Assembly: GCA_030838815.1 (NCBI GenBank)
Contig: JAUZEX010000100.1
Coordinates: forward strand, 1 to 5,724
Source: Actinomycetota bacterium
GTDB lineage: Bacteria; Actinomycetota; Acidimicrobiia; IMCC26256; BP-133
DNA length: 5,724 nucleotides
Direction: 5' to 3'
Under the pieces are notes generated by a model. It was not told where the DNA came from, did no database searches, and worked only from the letters and a program-made list of their open reading frames with translations. A program made the position numbers and the translations under genes. Shown piece after piece: positions 1 to 5,249 of this stretch. Within the stretch, counting starts at the first letter, position 1. Each line of letters begins with the position of its first letter.

Positions 1-1
1 C

Positions 2-1153
2 TGCTGCCCGACCTCGAAGCCCTGCCCCCCGCCGTGTCCCCAACCCGGCTCCGCCGGCACGGCCGCGAAGTGTCCCCCGCCCTGTTCCTCGGCCGGCGCG
101 GCCCGCTCGGCCAGGGCGTGCCCGCCGCCCTGCGCCCAACCGGCCGCCCCCACCACCGGCGCCACCGCGGCGCCGAACCGGCCCTCGTGCCCCCCGCCCT
201 GCTCCGGCTCCCCCCGGCCGGACGGGTCGTGCCCGCCCCCCTGTCGCCCGGGCGCCCCGACCGACGCGCAAGCCGGCCAGGCGTGCCCGCAGCCCTGCCC
301 CCAGTACGCGCCGGCCGACGGCCGCCCGGCGTCCTGCCCACCGCCCTGCCCCCACGCCGCGAACTCCGCCCAGCCGGCCCCGGCGTGCCCGCAGCCCTGC
401 CCCCAGTACGCCACGGCCGACGGCCGCCCGGCGTCCTGCCCGCCGCCTTGTGCCTATCCGACCGCACCGGCCGGGAGCCCGGCCGCCGCCGGCAACTCCG
501 CGACCTACGCCTGCCCGCCGCCCTGCGCCTATCCCACCGAACCGGATGGCGGCATCGGCTCCACGCCCCCCAGCCAGGCGACGCCGGCCTACGCTTGCCC
601 CCCGCCCTGCTCGGGGCCCGGCGGCTCCACGGGCCCCTGCCCCCCGCCCTGCGAGTCGACGTGCCCGGCTCCGGCCAGCACCACGGCCGAGCCGGTCCCG
701 CCGAGCCGGTCCTGCCCCCCGCCCTGCCCGGGCCCGAAGGCCTGCCCGCCGCCCTGCCCGTCCGCCGCCCCGACCCGCCAGCCGTGCGCACCCCCCTGCG
801 CCCAGCCGGCCGGCGGCGGGTCGGCGGCGGGGGCCTTCGCTCCCTGCCCGGCGCCGTCCGGGGTGGAGGGCCGGGTCACCGCCGGCCCCGCGTGCCCGGT
901 CCAGCGGGCTGACCAGCCCTGCCCCGACAAGCCGGTCGAGACGACCCTGCGCCTCCTGCGCAAGGACGGCTCCGTCGCCGCCACCGGAAAATCGGCCGCC
1001 GACGGCACGTTCCGCATCGCCGTCGCCCCCGGCAGCTACCGCCTCGTGGCCGACTGGCCCAGCCGGGTCGGCGGCTGCAACCCCGTCGACGTCACCGTCG
1101 AGCAGGGCCGCTTCTCCCACGCGGACGTGAGCTGCGACACCGGTATCCGCTAG
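2..1153 (+). CDS. CPPPC-repeat Cys/Pro-rich protein, 5'-partial, with C-terminal Cys beta-sandwich-like domain
   Basis: No gene name is recognised. The frame is open from the left edge to TAG at 1151-1153, giving 383 visible residues; the start and any signal peptide lie outside. Residues 1-285 are low-complexity Pro/Ala/Ser/Gly/Cys with 12 exact CPPPC motifs (starting at residues 8, 24, 40, 63, 77, 112, 146, 171, 199, 213, 238, 248), two CPQPC (95, 129) and one CAPPC (262). There are 38 cysteines in 383 residues. Residues 288-383 form a compact domain (VEGRVTAGP, DGTFRIAVAPGSYRL, ending CDTGIR) resembling carboxypeptidase-regulatory-like beta-sandwiches of exported actinobacterial proteins, with Cys298, 307, 359 and 378 able to form two disulfides. 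This frame is preferred over the other two open plus-strand frames because it runs without a break into that domain. An extracytoplasmic location and disulfide or metal-binding roles for CPPPC are inference. Confidence 0.8.
   Translation, partial: CCPTSKPCPPPCPQPGSAGTAAKCPPPCSSAGAARSARACPPPCAQPAAPTTGATAAPNRPSCPPPCSGSPRPDGSCPPPCRPGAPTDAQAGQACPQPCPQYAPADGRPASCPPPCPHAANSAQPAPACPQPCPQYATADGRPASCPPPCAYPTAPAGSPAAAGNSATYACPPPCAYPTEPDGGIGSTPPSQATPAYACPPPCSGPGGSTGPCPPPCESTCPAPASTTAEPVPPSRSCPPPCPGPKACPPPCPSAAPTRQPCAPPCAQPAGGGSAAGAFAPCPAPSGVEGRVTAGPACPVQRADQPCPDKPVETTLRLLRKDGSVAATGKSAADGTFRIAVAPGSYRLVADWPSRVGGCNPVDVTVEQGRFSHADVSCDTGIR
23..799 (+). repeat. Array of 15 CPPPC-type protein repeats
   Basis: Fifteen Cys-X3-Cys motifs, nearly all CPPPC, are encoded here. 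Start-to-start spacing runs from 10 to 28 residues, with local regularity: 16 residues for the first three and 17 residues for the run at residues 95, 112, 129 and 146. The nucleotide core resembles tgcccgccgccctgc with varied synonymous codons, so the motif appears conserved at protein level rather than as a pure DNA repeat. Intervening residues are Ala, Ser, Gly, Thr, Gln and Pro with few charges. Confidence 0.85.
281..451 (+). repeat. 102-bp internal direct duplication within the CPPPC gene
   Basis: Nucleotides 281-349 and 383-451 match at 64 of 69 positions by eye, offset by 102 bp (34 codons). Each copy encodes a CPQPC motif, the segment PQYA-x-ADGRPAS and a CPPPC motif. Three of the five differences are at third codon positions in and near the last motif. 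This indicates in-frame growth of the array by segmental duplication followed by mostly synonymous drift. Confidence 0.85.
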
Positions 1154-1174
1154 AAGACCGGCCGCCCCCGAACG

Positions 1175-1235
1175 GCCCCACCAACACCAACCGGCGTTCC
1201 TCACCCGGCCATACAGCGGATAACGAACGCCGGTT
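1175..1235. repeat. Hairpin repeat copy 1 (possible terminator or dispersed palindrome)
   Basis: This is the first of two tandem copies at a 70-bp period. It matches 1245-1305 with three mismatches over 61 bp. The arms aaccggcgttc (1189-1199) and gaacgccggtt (1225-1235) can form an 11-bp stem around a 25-nt loop. It starts about 20 bp after the stop of the upstream plus-strand gene and could terminate transcription, but no T-tract follows. The loop is conserved as well as the arms, which a simple terminator would not require. Confidence 0.75.
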
Positions 1236-1244
1236 TCACCCACC

Positions 1245-1307
1245 GCCCTACCAACACCAACCGGCGTTCCTCACCCGGCCATACAGCGGAAAAGGAACGC
1301 CGGTTGG
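1245..1307. repeat. Hairpin repeat copy 2, perfect 14-bp stem, beside the RNase H stop codon
   Basis: This is the second copy. The arms ccaaccggcgttcc (1257-1270) and ggaacgccggttgg (1294-1307) are perfect inverted repeats around a 23-nt loop. The first 41 bases from 1250 are identical to those from 1180. The hairpin lies 8 bp beyond the RNase HI stop (TGA, minus strand, 1318-1316) and may act as a terminator for either convergent gene. No T-run follows in either direction. Confidence 0.78.
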
Positions 1308-1315
1308 CGGGGCGG

Positions 1316-2329
1316 TCAGGCGGCGGGGTCGACGATCCAGACGTCGTCGCCGAGTTTCTCCTCCAGGGTGCGGACCAGCTTGCCCAGGGCGGGGTCTTTG
1401 CCGTCCCAGACCACCAGGGCTTCGTCGACGTGCTTGACCAGCCAGGCGTCGCGGCGGGCGAGGGCGGCGCCGAACTTCTGCTTGCTGTCGGGGGCTGTCC
1501 GCTCGAGGAGGACGGCGGCGCCGGCGTGGCGGATCAGCTCGGCGTAGCGGTCCTGCGACGACGATGGCCACTGGCGCTCCGGCGCCGGGTAGGGCTGCAC
1601 CGCCACGTAGGGGACGCCGGCCGTGCGGGCCGCCTCGGCGGCCAGCTGCTCGGCCCCGAGGAGCAGGCCCGTCAGCAGCCACAGGTCGGGGTACAGCTCC
1701 TTCTTGGCCGCCAGGATCTCGGCCAGGCGGTCCCGGACCCCCGCCGCCACCGGGTTGTCGTCGTAGCCCCCGAGCTCCGGCGGCCGGTGCCCGAAGGCGG
1801 CCACGAGCCGGCCGCCGGGCAGCCGGGCGTCGCGCCCGGCCGGGAGGTCGGCAGGCCCGAGGTCCTCCTCGTCCGGCAGGGTGTCACCGGCGCGGATCCG
1901 CTGCGTGAGCGAGGCCTCCACCGCCAGGCGGTCGACGACGTCGTTCATCGGATCGGAGCTGTGCCCCTTCACCCAGGTGAACTCGACCTCGCCCGCCCGG
2001 CGCCGGTACTCGTTGATCAGCGGCTCCCACAGGTCCCGGTTGGCCACCGGTTTCTTCTGGCTGTTGGTCCAACCCCGCTTCAGCCACCCCTCCCACCACC
2101 GGTCCCGGAAGCAGTTCACGACGTAGGTGGAGTCGCTGCGGACCTCGATTGACCCGTCGAGCGACCGCAGTGCCGACAGCACCGCCTGGAGCTCCATCCG
2201 CTGGTTGGTCGACTGCGCCTCGGCCCCGCTCTCGAAGGGGCCGGACGGCGCCACGGCCCACGCCCAGCCGCCCGGCCCGGGGTTCCCCGAACAGGCGCCG
2301 TCGGTGTAGACGACCCGCTGTGTGCTCAC
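1316..2329 (-). CDS. rnhA: Ribonuclease HI fused to a C-terminal SLOG (YpsA/YspA-like) domain
   Basis: 337 residues, about twice the roughly 155 of a typical RNase HI. Residues 1-145 are a canonical RNase HI, which cuts the RNA strand of RNA-DNA hybrids in the cytoplasm. The DEDD residues are all visible: Asp10 (YTDGACSGNPG), Glu46 (NQRMEL), Asp66 (RSDST) and Asp133 (NDVVDRLA), plus the catalytic-loop His123 (WVKGH). After a linker at about 146-172, residues 173-337 look like a SLOG Rossmann-type domain of the DUF1273/YpsA kind: GHRPPELGGY (180-189), LLTGLLLGAEQLAAEAA (218-234), a W..SS.DRY segment (254-262) and RRDAWLVKHVDEALVVWDG (292-310). SLOG domains are known as ligand-binding or enzymatic modules in nucleotide-linked signalling; the ligand here is unknown. 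The start is GTG with no clear Shine-Dalgarno, so the transcript may be leaderless or weakly translated. The C-terminal domain assignment is by motif only. Confidence 0.9.
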   Translation of the reverse strand: MSTQRVVYTDGACSGNPGPGGWAWAVAPSGPFESGAEAQSTNQRMELQAVLSALRSLDGSIEVRSDSTYVVNCFRDRWWEGWLKRGWTNSQKKPVANRDLWEPLINEYRRRAGEVEFTWVKGHSSDPMNDVVDRLAVEASLTQRIRAGDTLPDEEDLGPADLPAGRDARLPGGRLVAAFGHRPPELGGYDDNPVAAGVRDRLAEILAAKKELYPDLWLLTGLLLGAEQLAAEAARTAGVPYVAVQPYPAPERQWPSSSQDRYAELIRHAGAAVLLERTAPDSKQKFGAALARRDAWLVKHVDEALVVWDGKDPALGKLVRTLEEKLGDDVWIVDPAA

Positions 2330-2455
2330 CCCGGGTTGCTACCACAGCCCCCACGGGGGCGTCGGAATCTCCGGCCGGCCGCGCTCAACCCGGTACCGGT
2401 TCGCGCCGATGTGTGGGGAGCAAGTTCGGGACATCGCCAGGAGAGGAACACCGCC
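2330..2455. promoter_or_regulatory. Divergent intergenic region with two small palindromes
   Basis: 126 bp separate the RNase HI-SLOG gene (minus) from the small repeat protein gene (plus), so both promoters should lie here. Palindromes seen are gcccccacgggggc (2347-2360; 6-bp arms) and ccggtaccgg (2390-2399). I could not identify convincing -35/-10 boxes. Operator roles are unproven, and short palindromes are common at this GC content. Confidence 0.35.
2439..2446 (+). promoter_or_regulatory. Ribosome binding site for the small LRV-like protein
   Basis: AGGAGAGG lies 9 nt before the GTG at 2456. It decides the start: longer in-frame versions beginning at 2336 would place this site inside the gene and have no comparable site of their own. 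Confidence 0.75.
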
Positions 2456-2668
2456 GTGCAGGACAGAGCCCACCGCCTCAGCACCCTCGCTGCCCACCCG
2501 GGTACCCACCCGGTCGTGGCCGGCCGGATCCGCTCGTCGGTGCGGCGCCACGATCGCCGCTCGCGCATGGCCGTCCTGGCCGCCCACCCGAACACGAACC
2601 CCGCGGTCGCCAGCCGGATCTTCCGGGCCCTCGCCAACGAGGCCGGCAAGCGCTCGACGACCGCCTAA
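2456..2668 (+). CDS. Small protein with two leucine-rich-variant-like helical repeats
   Basis: 70 residues, starting at GTG with a good Shine-Dalgarno 9 nt upstream and ending at TAA. It is built from two related units 30 residues apart: LAAHPGTHPVVAGRI (11-25) and LAAHPNTNPAVASRI (41-55). The LAxHPxT-x-P-x-V pattern resembles leucine-rich repeat variant (LRV) helical repeats, which usually occur as long arrays; here only two are present. The protein is basic (many Arg and His), with no signal peptide or membrane segment, so it is probably cytoplasmic. It may bind protein or nucleic acid; no function is assigned. It is divergent from the RNase HI-SLOG gene and convergent with glpQ, and transcribed alone. 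Frame and start are well supported; the family assignment is tentative. Confidence 0.7.
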   Translation: MQDRAHRLSTLAAHPGTHPVVAGRIRSSVRRHDRRSRMAVLAAHPNTNPAVASRIFRALANEAGKRSTTA

Positions 2669-2701
2669 GTCAGACCCAGCCTGTGTAGGGCCGGCCGCGC
2701 C

Positions 2702-2735
2702 GTAGCCCGCGACGATCCCCTCCGTCGCGGGCTAC
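2702..2735. terminator. Perfect 13-bp hairpin, bidirectional terminator
   Basis: The arms gtagcccgcgacg (2702-2714) and cgtcgcgggctac (2723-2735) pair perfectly around an 8-nt loop. The hairpin lies between the stops of convergent genes (TAA ending at 2668; minus-strand stop at 2753-2751), the expected place for a shared terminator. No U-tract follows, which is usual in high-GC actinobacteria. Confidence 0.82.
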
Positions 2736-2750
2736 AGACGCGTCCTCAGC

Positions 2751-3848
2751 TCACCGCTTGAGCCATTTGGCCCGGACGGCCACCGCGACGTCGGAGTCGT
2801 CGGTGAACAGCCCGTCGACGCCGAGGTCGAAGAACTTCCGCAGCTCGGCCGGGAAGTCGCCCGTCGCGTGGAGGAAGGTCGGCGCCTTCGGGTTCCCCTG
2901 CTGCAGTTCGGCGGGCAGGAAGTTGTTCTCCCGCCGGAACGTGTAGGGGTGGACGGTCAGGCCTGCGGCGTGGGCGTCACGGATCAGCGACGTGGCCGGA
3001 AGCGAGTGGCCGGTGGCGTCCCAGGGCACGATGGAGTTCTTCCAGGGCCCGATGCCGTCGGCGTAGGTGGCGATGTCGGCCAGGCCGGCCGGGGTCATCA
3101 TGTCGCCGTATGTCCGGGGGTCACCGGACAGCAGGTGGTCGAAGGGCCGCAGGGGCGCCTCGTCGAGGAGCTGGACGAGGTGGAGCGGGGTCAGCTGGCG
3201 CAGCACCCGCAGGTTGGCCGTCTCGAACGACTGGATGAAGACGGGGTCGCTCTTCTTCGTGTAGCCGTTCTTCTTGAGGACGGCGACCATCCGTTCCTCG
3301 AGCGGGAGGCCCTCGTTGCGGAAGTACGTGGGGTGCTTGGTCTCGGGGTAGATGCCGACGTGCTCCTGCTTGGCGAGGTCGATGACCTCCTGGAACGTCG
3401 GGATCTGGTAGATGCCGTTGAAGGCGGTATTGCCGGGGCGGATGTCGGGCAGCCGCTCGACGGCCCGCAGCGTCTTCAGCTCGGCCATGGTGAAGTCGTC
3501 GGTGAACCAGCCGGTGACGGGGGCGCCGTCGATCGACTTGGTCTTCTTGCGGTTGGCGAACTCGGGGTGCGACGCGACGTCGGTCGTGCCCGAGATCTCC
3601 GGCTCGTGCCGGGCGACCAGGAACCCGTCCTTGGTCGACACGAGGTCGGGCTCGATGTAGTCGGCCCCCATCTCGATGGCCAGCTTGTAGGAGCCCAGCG
3701 TGTGCTCGGGCCGGTATCCGCTCGCCCCCCGATGGCCGATAATGATCGGCCCCTTGGGCACCGTGGGCGAGCCCTGGGCCTCGATTCCGGTGCTGAACAG
3801 TGCCGCCACAGCGACAAGACATACTGCAAAACGGGCGCGTCTCGACAT
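2751..3848 (-). CDS. glpQ: Secreted glycerophosphodiester phosphodiesterase (GlpQ-type)
   Basis: 365 residues, close to E. coli GlpQ. Family enzymes hydrolyse glycerophosphodiesters from phospholipid breakdown to glycerol-3-phosphate and an alcohol, using a metal-dependent TIM barrel. Motifs, numbered from the chosen start: GHRGASGYRPEHT (38-50; His39, Arg40, Glu48), YIEPDLVSTKDG (64-75; Glu66, Asp68), ARHEPEISGTTDV (79-91; catalytic-type His81), GIYPETKHP (165-173; Glu169, Lys171) and VDGLFTDD near the C-terminus. An Arg-rich N-terminus, a hydrophobic stretch (about 8-18) and IEA before Gln25 form a Sec signal peptide with predicted cleavage after Ala24; no lipobox is seen. The ATG at 3848 is chosen because GGAGG sits 9 nt upstream; ATGs at 3857 and 3887 have no usable site. 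The gene stands alone, convergent with the small LRV-like gene. It probably scavenges carbon and phosphate outside the membrane. Confidence 0.93.
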   Translation of the reverse strand: MSRRARFAVCLVAVAALFSTGIEAQGSPTVPKGPIIIGHRGASGYRPEHTLGSYKLAIEMGADYIEPDLVSTKDGFLVARHEPEISGTTDVASHPEFANRKKTKSIDGAPVTGWFTDDFTMAELKTLRAVERLPDIRPGNTAFNGIYQIPTFQEVIDLAKQEHVGIYPETKHPTYFRNEGLPLEERMVAVLKKNGYTKKSDPVFIQSFETANLRVLRQLTPLHLVQLLDEAPLRPFDHLLSGDPRTYGDMMTPAGLADIATYADGIGPWKNSIVPWDATGHSLPATSLIRDAHAAGLTVHPYTFRRENNFLPAELQQGNPKAPTFLHATGDFPAELRKFFDLGVDGLFTDDSDVAVAVRAKWLKR

Positions 3849-3857
3849 ACGGTGCAT

Positions 3858-3862
3858 CCTCC
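3858..3862 (-). promoter_or_regulatory. Ribosome binding site deciding the glpQ start
   Basis: GGAGG on the minus strand is 9 nt before the ATG at 3848 and directly abuts the ATG at 3857, so initiation at 3857 or 3887 is unlikely. The resulting N-terminus (MSRRARF, then a hydrophobic core) is a normal signal peptide, which the longer versions would disturb. Confidence 0.78.
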
Positions 3863-3879
3863 GGTGGCTATGACCTGGC

Positions 3880-3894
3880 GCGCACAACGTGCGC
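3880..3894. promoter_or_regulatory. 15-bp palindrome upstream of glpQ, candidate operator
   Basis: gcgcac-aac-gtgcgc forms perfect 6-bp arms around a 3-bp centre, 31-46 nt upstream of the glpQ ATG and just upstream of its ribosome binding site. The position suits a repressor site or a 5' leader hairpin. I cannot name a regulator and see no clear promoter boxes. Confidence 0.35.
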
Positions 3895-3972
3895 CGCGAA
3901 GGGCCGCCGGCCAGGACGCCGGCCGCCCGTCCGCCTCCCCAGCGGTCGCCACTCCAGTCAGCCAGCCGACGG

Positions 3973-3993
3973 CAAACCGAGTTCTTCGGTTCG
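3973..3993 (-). terminator. Possible terminator hairpin after the AI-2E pair
   Basis: An 8-bp stem (one G-U pair in minus-strand RNA) between 3973-3980 and 3986-3993 with a 5-nt loop lies about 36 nt past the stop of the second AI-2E gene. It is followed only by a weak T-run. The rest of the 180-bp gap shows GC-rich self-complementary sequence without clear function. Confidence 0.35.
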
Positions 3994-4028
3994 GCGACCG
4001 GCCGGCGACAACGAGAAGGATTTCCACC

Positions 4029-5249
4029 TTATTTACCTTCGTCGGACGGGGGGCGCCCGCCGGCCACGGCCTGGAGCCGGGCGTCGACCCGCATCCGGTA
4101 CTCGCCGAAGAAGGCCTTGCCGATGGCCAGGATCGGGTTGGCCAGCAGGGCCCCGACGAAGCCGCCGGCCGCCGCCCCGGCCAGCACCGCCGTCATGTTG
4201 GCCAGGGGCGAGATCTTGATCGTCCGGCCGGTGATCACCGGCTGGAGGACATTGTTCTCCAACTGCTGGTAGACGAGGAACAGCCCGGCGGCCATGAGCC
4301 CGGTGTGGAGGCCGCTCGTGAGCGACAGGGCGACCAGCGTGGCGCCGCCCATGAACCCGCCGATCTGGGGGACGATGTTCCACAGCCCCGACCACACGCC
4401 GACCAGCGGCGCCAGGGGCGTCCCGATCATCAGGCCGATGGTGGTGACGGCGGCGGCGTTGACCACCGCCACGAAGCCGGTGCCGGCGGCGTAGCGACCG
4501 ACGACCTTGTAGGCGAGATCGCCGAAGTGGTCGAGCTCGGCGTGGAGCCGGTCGGGGAGGACGTCGCGCAGGTCGTGGGTCAGGCGCGGCCCGTCCAGCA
4601 GGGCGGTGATGGCCACCAGGAGCACCCAGAACACGGTCACCAGGCCGTCACCGGCCGACTGGACCAGGCCGTGGAGCGCCTTGTCGCTGGTGGCCAGGGT
4701 GTCGGGCAGCTGGTCGAGGAAGTCGGCCACCCGCTGGTCGATGCCGTTCGCCCGGATGGCCCGTCCGGCGAACGGGAGGTCGTCGAGGTCGCCGATGACC
4801 TGCGAGACCTGAGGCCCCACCTGGCGCAACTGGTTGACGGCCCGGGGCACGGCGAGAACCCCGAACGCCGCCGTGGCCATGAGGAAGCCGCCGGCCACGA
4901 CCGTCACCGCCGTCGCCCGCCGCACGTGGAGGCGGCGCATGGCGGCGCCGACCACCGGGTTGAGGGCCAGGGCCAGGAACGTGCCGAGCGAGAATCGGAT
5001 GAGGACGGCCGGGATGTCGGTCAGCATCGAGTAGGCGAGGACCAGGGCCACGATGACCAGCAGGGCGAAGACGATCGAGCGGGGGGCGATGTCGACCACC
5101 ACATGGCGGACGGGCCGGTCGGACGGGGGCGGCGGCGCCGGCGTGACCAACCCGGCGACGACGACCTCTCCCGTCGGGAAAGGGTCGCCGGTCCGGGCCG
5201 CGTCGCCGGTCAGGGCCGCGTCGCCGGTCAGGGCGGCGTCGTCCGTCAC
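4029..5249 (-). CDS. AI-2E family transporter (PerM/YdiK-like membrane protein)
   Basis: 406 residues. The AI-2E family (formerly UPF0118) comprises polytopic membrane proteins linked to autoinducer-2 export or Na+/H+ antiport in some members; the substrate here is unknown. Hydrophobic segments are seen at about 57-76, 82-99, 113-134, 203-219, 255-277, 280-300, 303-328 and 352-377, with the family's large soluble loop at about 135-200. The C-terminal signature is present: LENNVLQPVITG (330-341), KISPL (345-349), then a Gly/Ala-rich helix ending in NPILAIG. The first 50 residues are a polar, Pro-rich tail with TGDAA repeats not typical of the family. The GTG start overlaps the upstream gene's stop by four bases (GTGA), so the two are probably co-transcribed and translationally coupled. 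Confidence 0.9.
   Translation of the reverse strand: MTDDAALTGDAALTGDAARTGDPFPTGEVVVAGLVTPAPPPPSDRPVRHVVVDIAPRSIVFALLVIVALVLAYSMLTDIPAVLIRFSLGTFLALALNPVVGAAMRRLHVRRATAVTVVAGGFLMATAAFGVLAVPRAVNQLRQVGPQVSQVIGDLDDLPFAGRAIRANGIDQRVADFLDQLPDTLATSDKALHGLVQSAGDGLVTVFWVLLVAITALLDGPRLTHDLRDVLPDRLHAELDHFGDLAYKVVGRYAAGTGFVAVVNAAAVTTIGLMIGTPLAPLVGVWSGLWNIVPQIGGFMGGATLVALSLTSGLHTGLMAAGLFLVYQQLENNVLQPVITGRTIKISPLANMTAVLAGAAAGGFVGALLANPILAIGKAFFGEYRMRVDARLQAVAGGRPPSDEGK
5184..5237 (-). repeat. Three 18-bp tandem repeats in the AI-2E N-terminal tail
   Basis: Units at 5184-5201, 5202-5219 and 5220-5237 differ by one or two bases each and encode hexapeptides of the type AALTGD/AARTGD on the minus strand. The 18-bp period keeps the frame, so copy-number change would only lengthen the cytoplasmic tail. 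Confidence 0.85.

Noticed and set aside
34..912. Plus-strand frame 1 reading (repeated PAALP/PPALL) through the CPPPC region
   Set aside because: It is a shifted reading of the same repeats and ends without a recognisable domain, while frame 2 is continuous with the conserved CDTGIR domain.
450..1130. Plus-strand frame 3 Arg/Pro/Ala-rich reading and the minus-strand frame at 589-1017
   Set aside because: Both are low-complexity shadows of the CPPPC gene and run across its conserved C-terminal domain with no motif of their own.
1180..1307. Possible two-repeat CRISPR remnant
   Set aside because: The repeated unit includes the full hairpin with a 41-bp identical block and a short non-repeated remainder. 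There are only two units, no spacer-like size regularity and no cas genes.
1304..2152. Long plus-strand frame antisense to the RNase HI-SLOG gene
   Set aside because: The minus strand carries the complete RNase HI active site; the plus frame shows no domain and is explained by high GC.
3901..3935. GC-rich self-complementary stretch (gccggc repeats) upstream of glpQ
   Set aside because: Short GCCGGC palindromes are expected by chance at this base composition, and the pairing is broken.
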